Notes under the pieces: model-generated
What the model was told of the DNA's origin: nothing
The model's input: the letters and a program-made list of their open reading frames with translations, nothing else
Database searches by the model: none
Shown: positions 23,301 through 32,093 of the stretch, piece by piece
How the letters are laid out: each line of letters starts with the position of its first letter
Position numbering within the stretch: position 1 is the first letter of the stretch
Assembly (NCBI RefSeq): GCF_902167145.1
Contig: NC_050097.1
Location: forward strand, 114,299,982 to 114,363,981
Reading direction: 5' to 3'
Source: Zea mays
Lineage: Eukaryota; Streptophyta; Magnoliopsida; Poales; Poaceae
Length of the DNA stretch: 64,000 bases
Translations under genes and position numbers: made by a program

Positions 23301-23596
23301 GGGGCGTCGATTCGCTCGACGGCCGACGAAGCGCGGCCTCCCGTCTGGCTTTGACGGCCCCGCCTCCTCCTCCGTTGGCGGGGGAGGGAACGGAGCGAGC
23401 CCGAATGTTGCTCTTCCATCACGCGGGGAAGACGTCGTCGATTCCGCCGCCGGCGGGCGGGTTGTCGGCCACCATTGTCGTAGTCGCGCGGCGGTGGAAG
23501 AAGTATCATGTCGTAGCTGCCGTCGAAGGACATGAACTCAAGAGTCCCGAAACGAAGCACCGTCCCGGGCCGGAGAGGTTGTTGGAGACTGCCCAT
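20348..23596 (-). CDS. gag-pr: Gag-protease polyprotein of the Huck-like element, stopped before RT
   Basis: Open from the chosen Met at 23596, which lies 61 bases inside the LTR end and after the primer site; upstream codons run into the LTR and are not counted. 1082 codons. Parts: a basic N-terminus and long low-complexity region; the retrotransposon gag domain (about residues 540-690; WLEHLPPGQISNWDDLI, RQQPGESLRDYIRRF); a Lys-rich stretch; a zinc-binding CPYHQGPVKHTLEEC motif (about 767); and an aspartic protease with active site LMDGGSCLNIIY (about residue 896). It stops at a TAG (20348-20350), where the frame continues unbroken into RT, so this is a point nonsense mutation. Gag could still be made. 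Confidence 0.85.
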   Translation of the reverse strand: MGSLQQPLRPGTVLRFGTLEFMSFDGSYDMILLPPPRDYDNGGRQPARRRRNRRRLPRVMEEQHSGSLRSLPRQRRRRRGRQSQTGGRASSAVERIDAPDAPTEGTPDVDLAFKTEASAVPPRRADPEQEDDAGALAESLQDVALEPEMTAQPVPDVTTSLLVDQKVTTNSHLASFRLGLNPPNDLVLAGALIEASATPLRFRMRSPWDRLTDVSTYGPSGSEEDDDPVIGWDFSGLGNPSAVRDFMTACDYCLSDCSDGSRSLGDESCGPSRECFHIELGDPTEGNHLGMPEDGDLPRPVPRADIPRELAVVPAPAGGYDPQLEQVREAQARLNEGTGALEPIHRDVGQAWVGQPLAGEIRHLPQGLQHRVANDVRIRPPPASSGVGQNLATAAMLIRAMPEPSTTEGRRIQGELKNLLEGAAARRAESTASRRQGYPSEPHAATSRFMREASVYTGRTRNTAPAAPGHLGNEHHRRDRRAHLDERVRRGYHPRRGGRYDSGEDRSPSPEPPGPQAFSRAIRRAPFPTRFRPPTTITKYSGETRPELWLADYRLACQLGGTDDDNLIIRNLPLFLSDTARAWLEHLPPGQISNWDDLIQAFAGNFQGTYVRPGNSWDLRSCRQQPGESLRDYIRRFSKQRTELPNITDSDVIGAFLAGTTCRDLVSKLGRKTPTRASELMDIATKFASGQEAVEAIFRKDKQPQGRPSEEAPEASAPRGAKKKGKKKSQSKRDAADADLVAAAEYKNPRKPPGGANLFDKMLKEPCPYHQGPVKHTLEECVMLRRHFHRAGPPAEGGRARDDDKNEDRPAGEFPEVRDCFMIYGGHAANTSARHRKQERREVCSVKVAAPVYLDWSDKPITFDRADHPDHVPSPGKYPLVVDPVVGDVRLTKVLMDGGSCLNIIYVETLKLLRVDPSFVRAGAAPFHGIIPRKRVQPLGRLDLPVCFGTPSNFRRETLTFEVVGFRGTYHAVLGRPCYAKFMAVPNYTYLKLKMPGPNGVITVGPTYKHAFECDVECVEHAEALAESEALIADLENLSKEVPDVKRHAGNFEPAETVKAVPLDPSGDTTKQIQIGSGLDPK

Positions 23597-23636
23597 CTGG
23601 AGCTTGACGGGGAGCTGTTCGTCAGCACGCAGCAGG

Positions 23637-23655
23637 CCCCTACCTGGCGCGCCAA
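23637..23655 (-). other. Primer binding site of the Huck-like element
   Basis: The minus strand reads TTGGCGCGCCAGGTAGG directly after the LTR end CCGACA. It has the TGGCG start usual for Gypsy primer sites in plants. I do not assign the tRNA. Confidence 0.6.
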
Positions 23656-23656
23656 C

Positions 23657-25216
23657 TGTCGGCGTTTCGAGACAGGGGGGGTCCCTAAGCCGACGAGTGA
23701 GTGTGCTGCGTGCCCCAGCCCGGATGGGTCGAGCGCGTGGGCGAGCGCGAAGGGGGGAGAGGCGAGGTGGCCGAAGTTGAGCGTGAGAGAGGTGTAAGTC
23801 CCGCGGCCTTCGTGTTCGTCCCGCGCCCAAGTCAGGTGCGCTTGCAGTAGGGGGGTTACAAGCGTCCACGCGGGTGAGGGAAGCGAGCGGCCCCAAGAGA
23901 GCGCCTGTCCCGTCCTCGGTCCCGCGCGGCCAACCTTCTCTGAGAAGGCCCTGGTCCTTCCTTTTATAGTCGTAAGGAGAGGATCCAGGTGTACAATGGG
24001 GGGTGTAGCAGAGTGCTACGTGTCTAGCGGAGGGAGAGCTAGCGCCCTAGGTACATGCCAATGTGGCAGCCGGAGAGATCTGGGCACCCTGCTGGCGTGA
24101 TGTCGTGGCTGTCGGAGGTGCGGCGGAGCCTGATGGAGGGACAGCTGTTGGAGCGGTCGAGTCCCTGCTGACGTTGTCCTGCTTCCGTAAGAGAGCCGGG
24201 GGCCGCCGTCGTCATAGAGCTTGTGGAGCGCCATCATTGCCCCTCTGGCGGAGCTGGCCGGATGAGACGCCGGTCTTGTTCTCCGTGACCCGAGTCGATT
24301 CGGGGTAGGATGATGATGGCGCCTCCTGTTGACGTGGCGGTCTGTGCCCTAGGCAGGGCGACGTGGGGGTTCCTCCGAAGCCGAGGTTGAGTCTGCCTTT
24401 TGTTGCCGCGGCCGAGCCCGAGCCAAGGGGTCGGGCGAGGCGGAAGTCGTTCGGCCGAGGCCAGGGCGGAGTCCGAGCCCTGGGGTCGGGCGAGGCGGAG
24501 TTTCGTCGTCTTCCGGGTCTTAGCCCGAGTCCGAGCCCTGGGGTCGGGCGGAGCGGAGTTCGCCGTCTTCCAGGTCTTAGCCCGAGTCCGAGCCCTGGGG
24601 TCGGGCGGAGCGGAGTTCGCCGTCTTCCGGGTCTTAGCCCGAGTCCGAGCCCTGGGGTCGGGCGGAGCGGAGTTCGCCGTCTTCCGGGTCTTAGCCCGAG
24701 TCCGAGCCCTGGGGTCGGGCGGAGCGGAGTTCGCCGTGGCAAGGCCTGACTGCCTGTCAGACTTACTCTGTCGAGTGGCACTGCAGTCGGAGTGGCGCAG
24801 GCGGCGCTGTCCTTCTGTCAGACTGGCCAGTGGAGCGGTGGAGTGACGGCGGTCACTTCGGCCCTGCCGGGGGCGCGTGTCAGGATAGAGGTGTCAGGCC
24901 ACCTTTGCGTTTAATGCCCCTGCAATTTGGTCAGTCGGTGTGGCGATTTAGTCAAGGTTGCTTCTGAGCGAAGCCAAGGCCTCGGGCGAGCCGGTGATGT
25001 GTCCGCCATAAAAAGGGGGCCTCGGGCGAGACGGAAGTCTCTCGAGGTCGGCTGCCTTTGGCCGAGGCTAGGCTCGGGCGAAGCGTGATCGAGTCACTCG
25101 TGTGGACTGATCCCTGACTTAATCGTGCCCATCAGGCCTTTGCAGCTTTATGCTGATGGGGGTTACCAGCTGAGAATTAGGCATCTTGAGGGTACCCCTA
25201 ATTATGGTCCCCGACA
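23657..25216 (-). repeat. 5' LTR of the Huck-like element
   Basis: 1560 bp and the mate of 13482-15040. On the minus strand a TATA-like ctataaaagg falls near 23960-23970, upstream of gag, which fits a U3 promoter. The four-copy 57-bp repeat is at about 24509-24738. Confidence 0.9.
23960..23970 (-). promoter_or_regulatory. TATA box of the Huck-like 5' LTR
   Basis: The minus strand reads ctataaaagga, well inside the LTR and upstream of the gag start. The identical copy in the 3' LTR is near 13785-13795. Motif and position only. Confidence 0.5.
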
Positions 25217-27858
25217 GGTATATATATAAGAATGAATGCCATGTCATGCTCATGAGGATGCAAAGATAATATAAACTTATTATCTATGTCTTGAGTACAA
25301 CTTTCCTTCACGGAACTCCGAGAACTTAGGGTTTCCGGAGTCGGTAAAGGAGTTCAAAAGGCAAGGGGAGGTGGTTTTGGGTTCTAGTTATCAAACATGG
25401 TCCAAATCAACTCAAACCCTACCCATGGCTTCTAAATAATGTGAAAAGCTCACATAAAAAGTTTGGGCAATTTTGGGATTATTATCTATTTTCTAAAAAT
25501 CTAGAACCAGTAGTTTAGGCTATTTTAAATACTCTAAAATTCCCTATTTGATCTAAAAATCATGAGTTTATTTTTATTAAATACTACAGGAAATTAGGGT
25601 TCTAAGAAAATTGGTCTCATATTTTTAGGATTTTCCTACCATTTTCTACAGTTTTTCAAAGTTCTGATGAAAAAGAAAAGGAAAAACTCTAAACAGTACT
25701 CGGCTCAAACAAGCCTGCGTCGGCCCAGTTAGGGCAGAAGTGCGCCTATGCGCGCGCCCGCGCCCGCGCGCTGGCAGTTTTGTGTAAAAGCCCTTGGGGT
25801 TTTCACTAACTGGGAACCGGTCTCTCTACTGTTACCCAGGGTCACTGACAACTTACGGAAAGGTCCTTAAACTTCTATTTCTTCGCAGATCAAGGTCCAC
25901 GACGAGGATCAGCCCTCGCCGCACCCCGATGAGCCAATTCCGGCCGGCCGCCGCCATGGCTGGAGCTCCCGGGCGACAGGAACACCATTGAACCTCCACC
26001 GAACACTTCCCCTAAGTTAATTCCAGGAACGGCACACAGAAACGCCCTGACCATGGTGACCGCGGGTAAGGCGGACGACCACAAGCGTTCATGGTGATCT
26101 AAGGCAACCCAGTTCAATTGAGCGGGTCGACGAGCATGATGAGGGCCTAGGGATGCTAGAACAAGCGACAGAGAGCCTTGGACTAACCTGAGTTAGGCTG
26201 GCCGCAGTACGATTGTTTTCACGGTGGCCAAGACTGTAATTGGGGAAACGAGCGATTCTCGGTCCCAGGTGAATAATTTGGGGCAAAGTTTGGTGCAACT
26301 GATGCATGATTACCCTACGGAGCCGCGGGGACACTCAATTTATAGTGAGGGTAAGCGGTGGCGTCTAATTTTTGCGCAGAGAGACCGACGGCCGAGACGA
26401 AGGGTGAGTCATCGGCGCGGTCTATCGTGGCGCGCCCCGGGGTGATTCCTCCGGCGAGGAACTAACCTTCACAGGATGTCCTTGGCGACGTGGTAAGACG
26501 CTCGGATACGTGGCAATCGACCGGCAGTCAGCCAACGCCGGTGACCTTATCTACACAGGCCGCAATTCATGGGGGCACGACGGCTGGCCACCGGAGTTAT
26601 CCAAAGGTGAAGATTTTTCTTTTGCCTTGGAGTATTGTCCGGTTACTGGGGAGCGCAAATCATAACGGCGACGAGGGTTCACGGCGAGGATTCACCGGTG
26701 GTGAGGTTCACTGAACCTGACCCGACCAGGGCACTGTACCATGGCGCATCTTCATCAGTCACCTGAACTAGCCACCATCCACCCCAGTTATCTCTGGATT
26801 CTTGTTAAGAAAAGAGCTATCTCTTTTAATAAAATTTGTTCACTAAACATCAGTCTACAAACTTACTATCAGATTCTTGGGTCAAAACCGAACGAATCCA
26901 AAGTTATGGCGTGCTCAAATTGGTCCCATAACACTGTGACCATTTCTGTCTTCAGGTTCAGTTTCAGTTACTTGATACAAGTCTGACAGAGCAACTTTGG
27001 GAAACAATTTCTTTGATTTTTGCATAACAACTAGAGTGACTGTCTGCATCAAAGTTGTAAACCATTAAACCATATTCATCTTTGTTATAGCACTCCTTGG
27101 TAGATTCCCACTGGAGCTTAGTCGAAATGGCTCTCAAACTTGGACTAAAGTCACTGTCAACTTAAAGTTCAGACTATTTCAGTCTGACAGTCCAACTTTA
27201 ATTGGGTTTTTCTCCCAACTTCTCATAAGATCATGGCTTGAATCCTTAAACAAAGTTGTTTTCCTATATTAGGTCTTCAACTTTGATGTGGTCACTTAAC
27301 ATGAATTCTCACTATTTTGAAAGCTACACAGCCCCAAAGTTGGGCCTATAACCCTGATTTCAGACTTAGCATAGGAATCAAAATCAAGGTCCTTTTTGCA
27401 AATTAGTCCAAAACTTAGGGTTTGGCTTTCAAGTCCACATATTCGTGAACCAAATGACTTTATATGTTTAAACATAGTAGTTTTTACACTTTAGTCCAAA
27501 GGTTCATCACTTTTGCACATAAGCCCCTAGGGTTTGGTTTTAGGATTTTCCAGGGTTCCAATTAGGGTTTCTGGTATCCCAGGGGTATAAATGTGATTCA
27601 ACTTTATTTTTGGGGTCATTTCATGACTTTTACCCTAAAGCTTTTAGGTTTTCTCAACTTGGGTTAAGTTTTACCCCTCTAACCACTATTTAGGGTTAAG
27701 TCCTTTAACCAGGGTTCTATTTGCAAAACATTAAAACAATACAACTTGTTTGAAATTTTTACCTAGTGAATGCACTCTAGGTGTATCAAACATATGCAAT
27801 GCCAATGCTCATGATGCCATGCTCAAGTTTTAGTTATAGTAACACCAGGGGGGTTACA

Positions 27859-27875
27859 TCCTTCCCCCCATAAAA
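27859..27875 (-). other. Polypurine tract of the chromovirus
   Basis: The minus strand reads TATGGGGGGAAGGA immediately before TGTAAC of the 3' LTR, as expected of the plus-strand primer. Confidence 0.75.
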
Positions 27876-28008
27876 GAATCTCGTCCCGAGATTAAAATCC
27901 TAGGGTAGGTAATGGTAAAGGAAACACATCACATTTTTATTTCTTAAGTTTTGGTACAAAGCAGGGGTAATGTGGGGGTTACTTCTCTATTACACAGTTA
28001 CATGGGCT

Positions 28009-29235
28009 TTACAATTTATAAGAGGCTAAAAAGCCTGGGAAATTCTTATTCAAGAAGTCTTGGGTTTCCCACGTAGCCTCATCTTCAGAATGCTGGTTCC
28101 ACTGTATCTTGTAGAACTTGAGAGTCTTTCTCCGGGTAACCCTGTCCTTTTGATCCAGAACTCGAATAGGATGTTCCGAGTATGTTAAATCTGGTTCCAG
28201 GACAACATCAGTCACTTCAATGGTTCGAACGGGAACCCGAAGACACTTCTTCAATTGTGACACGTGGAACACATTATGTACAGCAGACAATGTTTCGGGG
28301 AGTTGAAGTCGGTATGCCACTGGTCCACATTGCTCAAGCACCAGGAATGGACCAATGTACCTGGGTGCAAGCTTCCCTTTAACCCCGAAACGCGATACAC
28401 CCTTCATTGGTGAAACTTTTAAGTAGACATAGTCGTCTACCAGAAAGCATAAGGGTTGTCGTCGTCAGTCTGCATAACTCTTTTGTCGAGTTTGAGCTTT
28501 CTTCATATTATGAATAATTCTCTGAACCTTTTCTTCGACCTCTTTCACCATATCAGGCCTAAAGAAGTACCTTTCTCCAGGTTCAGACCAATTTAGCGGA
28601 GTACGACATCGTCGTCCATATAAAGCTTCGAAGGGTGCCATCTTGATATTTTCTTGATAGCTATTATTATATGAAAACTCCGCTAAGGGCAAACATTCAT
28701 CCCATTTCTGTGGGAATTCCAGAACACATGCCCGTAGCATATCTTCCAGTATTTGGTTTACCCTCTCAGTCTGCCCACTGGTTTGAGTATGATAGGCCGA
28801 ACTGTGGAGCAACTTAGTACCCAGGGATTTATGAAGTTCTTCCCAAAATTTGGATACCAATTGTGGTCCACGATCCGACACTATAGTCTTTGGAACACCG
28901 TGCAGACTAAGAATACGAGCAATGTACAATTGGGCATAGACAGTAACTGGGTGATCGGTCTTGACTGGCAGAAAATGAGAAATTTTCGTAAGCCGATCAA
29001 CAATAACCCAGATAGAGTCATACCCTTTTGTAGTCCTGGGTAATCCCACGATAAAGTTCATACAATATCTTCCCCTTTCCATGTTGGGATAGGTAAGGAT
29101 TGTAATGGACCAACAGTCTTCATGTATATGGCCTTGACACGTTTACAAGTGTCACGTCTAGCCACGTAGGGTGCAATTTCAATTTGCATTTTTGCCCACC
29201 AGAAGAACACATAAGGTTCCAGGTGTGCAACTTGC
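28009..29235 (-). pseudogene. Chromovirus integrase C-terminal part with chromodomain, broken
   Basis: Read from 29235 downward: a decayed zinc-finger remnant (ARRDTCKRVKA), then the rve core. The first catalytic position reads MNFIVGLPRT, where the family has Asp, so it is an Asp-to-Asn change. The second (IVSDRGPQ) and third (QILEDML) catalytic residues are present. After SYAD comes an in-frame TGA at 28465-28467, then the same frame continues into the Gypsy integrase tail (APRYIGPF ... NVFHVSQLKKCL) and a chromodomain (HPIRVLDQKD ... YKIQWNQHSEDEATWE). Such chromodomains steer insertion towards particular chromatin. The missing catalytic Asp and the stop make it non-functional. Confidence 0.85.
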
Positions 29236-31140
29236 TTCTTCGGATGACACTGTACTATCTGAGTCTGTTGGGTGGCAATTATGCAACTTTACCCAAATAG
29301 AATCAGATGCACCATCTTGGGTAAAACACACAAGAAGAGGTTTATCAACAAGTGGTTACAGTAAGTTCATAGCACACGAGACGGTGTGAATGTCGAATAA
29401 CATCACGGTCAACTCGTGTTAACCAGGGGATCCAGGTCCACGAAAGGTGATATAGATTCAAGAAAAATCACCAGCGGAGGGATCTATAAATGTGGACTTT
29501 GCAACCAATCCCTTTTATCCAGCACTAGTCATGGATCGGCATGATCACACATGCAGGAAAAACACGCGTGAGACGGTCGAGGCACGACTAGAACGATGAT
29601 TAGGTGGCTATTGGCTGACTTAATCTCATTTTGGTAAGTACTTTCTTTAGGGTGGGTTGAACCAAAGTGAGTTTAGACAATTCGATAAAATGATCTCTAA
29701 ACTCAGCCTTCGTTCATTGGGTAGTTACAAGTTAGTCAAAACCAACTTGTTGAACTACTTTTGACATTGAGCAAGTTCTCTCAGTACCATCGGTAAGCCA
29801 AGGGTTGAGAGTTCACATTTGCTAGCAAAAGATCATGCATTTGGGTAAAAATCCATTTGGTCATGTGGTTCATTCGTTTCTTCATGCAAGATGAATTATC
29901 CACTTGGTTAGGGAATACATGGATTAATTAGGAAAGCGAATGAACAAACTCCTGCATCTCAACAGCAGGGAAATTTAATCTCCAATTTGAGAGCTAATTA
30001 GTTATCGCTCAACACTAAAAAGCTCCAAGGCTTCACCTTTACACAAAGGATGCAAAGGGAACTTGTATGAGTAGTCACTACCAAGATCAAAAGAAATAAG
30101 ACCTCACATGTAAGTGGTATGCCCTTTTGATCCAATGGAAATGACAGATGTTGCTTGATCTCTTCACAAACAACATAGAAACTGTTTCAAGGAAAGGTCA
30201 ATGGGAGATAACACATCAGTGTAATTCCATAATGGATCATGACTAGAGACCTCGATACCGACATGCGCCAAGCAGCAAAATCCTGGGTGAGGTTCTCAGC
30301 TTTGCCGCGGTACCATAAGTCCTTAACCATGACACCATTACAAAACTGGTACCAATAATGAATCTCACGTGGTAAGAATAATTTGTGTAGAGACAACATA
30401 TCAATATAGTCTTATAATGGATTATGACTACTAACTGTGATACTAGCGCGTGCCAAGTAGCACAACCATGTGTGTGCACCCACCAGAGGCCCTCGGTTTC
30501 AGCGCGGTATCACCGATTTTAGTCATAACACCATTACCAGACATAACCAATAAGAAATCTCACGCGACACCAATAGATTGGTCAAGGATGACAAGGTACA
30601 AAAGAGACTCCACCTGTAGAATGATTACAAGTAGAGATCCAAATAGATCATGGCCCAAGGAAGTGAACAAGGCATGGCCATAACCTAAACTCGATGAGAG
30701 AAGTACGATGGGAGATTGTTAATTCAGCCCTAAGTATATTTCTATGCCCATCATAGAAATCACAAGGTCAAGGATTAAGTTGGTAGGCCTTCGATAGATA
30801 TGAAGGAACCAAAGGCATCAAATTCAAGGAAATGGTCGGACATGGCTTTTCTAGGTTGGGTTAATAGAGCAACACGACGATCCGCAAGGAGAGGCCAAAT
30901 ACACTAGAGACTTCAACCTGCATCAGCTGATCAAGAGAATGGCTCTAAAGGGAGACATGACTTGAGATCCTTGTTTGAAGTCTAGGTACACTTTAGGTCC
31001 GACAAGGAAATTATCTAGGCATTTATTTGTACGGGTGTGGTCATGAAGTGCTAACGGAAAATTCGACTTTTGGGTCAGGTCATGGTTCACTAAATATGAA
31101 TATAGCCTAATCTTGGTTTAGGCAATCAAGTCATCAACTC
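29236..31140 (-). other. Decayed chromovirus interior without recognisable genes
   Basis: No coding domain could be followed here. Reverse transcriptase and RNase H would be expected between the pre-RT fragment (31145) and integrase (29235) but are absent; the sequence is of a different, non-coding character. It includes a diverged tandem duplication (30211-30570). The stretch may be filler or part of a non-autonomous derivative. Confidence 0.5.
30211..30570. repeat. Diverged ~185-bp tandem duplication
   Basis: Copy 1 starts acacatcagtgtaattccat (30211) and copy 2 starts acatatcaatatagtcttat (30396). Each continues with aatgga-t-atgact, then 'gccaag.agca', 'ccattac' and 'aatctcacg'. The copies are heavily diverged, so the duplication is old or inherited from the parent element. 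Confidence 0.6.
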
Positions 31141-31144
31141 TCTA

Positions 31145-31249
31145 TTGGTCATAACTCAACCTGATGGTTTTCAGATCAGGATTGAGAATTGCTTTATGCT
31201 GGGCTAACCAGTTTATGCCCAAGATGATATTTATAGTCTTGGCCTTTCA
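31145..31249 (-). pseudogene. Chromovirus pre-reverse-transcriptase fragment (GINWL motif)
   Basis: The minus strand is open for about 33 codons with the motif IILGINWLAQHKAILNPD followed by KTIRL. This is the conserved block between protease and RT in chromovirus Pol, where the family usually has GMDWL. It ends in a TAG and leads to non-Pol sequence. It shows that the element came from a complete chromovirus by internal deletion or decay. Confidence 0.7.
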
Positions 31250-31255
31250 GAACAA

Positions 31256-31960
31256 TCATATTAGTAGGAAAGTCCCGTCCGGCCAATGATACGGGCACTT
31301 GGTAAGCCACTTCTTCTCACCTTTGGTAGCTTTACTGTCGGGCATAGAAGACCATTCGTCAACCAACTTCGTAGAGGGAGGGGGCCTGAAAAGGTCCGGT
31401 TCACCATCACGTGCTTCTCCCGCTACATGAGAAGGTCCGGCTTCCATCCCGACAGTATCCGCAGGGACGTTCGGGTGCAGTTGTGAATACAACACATGAA
31501 CTTCTTCATGTAGTGTATTACAGACCTGCAAGTTATCCATGGCTAAGCTAAGCTCCTCCACATGGGCTCGAGCTTTGGCTTCCCTAGCCCCGGCAAATGG
31601 ACGAGAGTTAACCGCCCAACCGAGCGCTAGATCTCGTTTCACGAGTTGGTCTTGCAGGTAGCGGATGGCTGCATTCGCGACCCATAGATCATTCCCGCGA
31701 CGGAGTTCTGGTTGAAGCAGTTCGACTTGTGCTTCCAGATCCCGATAGAATCGTTGCTACCAATGCTACTTTCTTCATGTCTTGGGGTAAGTTAATGGCA
31801 GGGTACGCCAATGGGTCTAGGAGATTTGTGCGCGGTCTTTCTGATGCGCGATAGCATTTCTCTAAGGGGGAAATTTTATTAATATAGTGCTTAGCATGAT
31901 GCATGTGTAAGTACAGAATCAACCTTAGTCGATTCAACCTTCTATACATTGCACTCTTCC
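31256..31960 (-). pseudogene. Possible 5' gag or leader remnant of the chromovirus
   Basis: Two open segments, 31256-31642 (128 codons) and 31689-31949 (86 codons), lie between the primer site and the pre-RT fragment, where gag would start. The first has a Lys/Ala/Glu-rich helical part followed by an acidic stretch; the second contains PLAYPAINLPQDM. Neither shows a retrotransposon gag domain or a zinc knuckle. Position suggests gag N-terminal remnants, but similarity alone would not. Confidence 0.35.
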
Positions 31961-32079
31961 TATCTGGTCTTTAAGATAGACTCTTCAGAATACTTAGGTA
32001 AGAAGAGAAAAGAGTTTTTAGGTAAGACTTTTGAAAATCCTTTTGAAGATGCTTCATAATATCTGCAAAGAAGGGCTAC

Positions 32080-32091
32080 GCTCCGATACCA
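32080..32091 (-). other. Primer binding site of the chromovirus (tRNA-iMet type)
   Basis: The minus strand reads TGGTATCGGAGC two bases after the LTR end. This matches the plant initiator-methionine tRNA 3' end complement (TGGTATCAGAGC) at 11 of 12 positions. It fixes the minus-strand orientation of the element. Confidence 0.85.
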
Positions 32092-32093
32092 GC

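Larger units (their letters stand above)
13482..25216 (-). mobile_element. Huck-like Gypsy (Tat lineage) element, pol-deleted, with antisense gene
   Basis: Flanked by the perfect 5-bp TSD ggtat (13477-13481 and 25217-25221) and inserted in the chromovirus 3' LTR. LTRs: 5' LTR 23657-25216 and 3' LTR 13482-15040, about 1560 bp each, starting TGTCGGGGACC on the minus strand. The minus strand encodes gag and protease (23596-20348), and the RT is cut after its first ~45 residues. RNase H and integrase are missing. The plus strand of the 3' half encodes a five-exon antisense gene (16479-19773). The Huck name is from memory of the LTR sequence; membership of the Tat lineage follows from gag/protease type and the antisense gene. 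Confidence 0.88.
11994..27858 (-). repeat. 3' LTR of the chromovirus, split by the Huck-like insertion
   Basis: The LTR parts are 11994-13481 and 25217-27858, about 4.1 kb together. It is nearly identical to the 5' LTR (32094-36340) but lacks about 125 bp present there at 32677-32802; the junction here is at about 12574. The Huck-like element lies between the two ggtat copies (13477-13481 and 25217-25221). Confidence 0.85.

Noticed and set aside
23597..23896. N-terminal extension of the gag ORF into the LTR
   Set aside because: Those codons cross the LTR end and primer site. The transcript could include part of them, but the first Met after the primer site was preferred.
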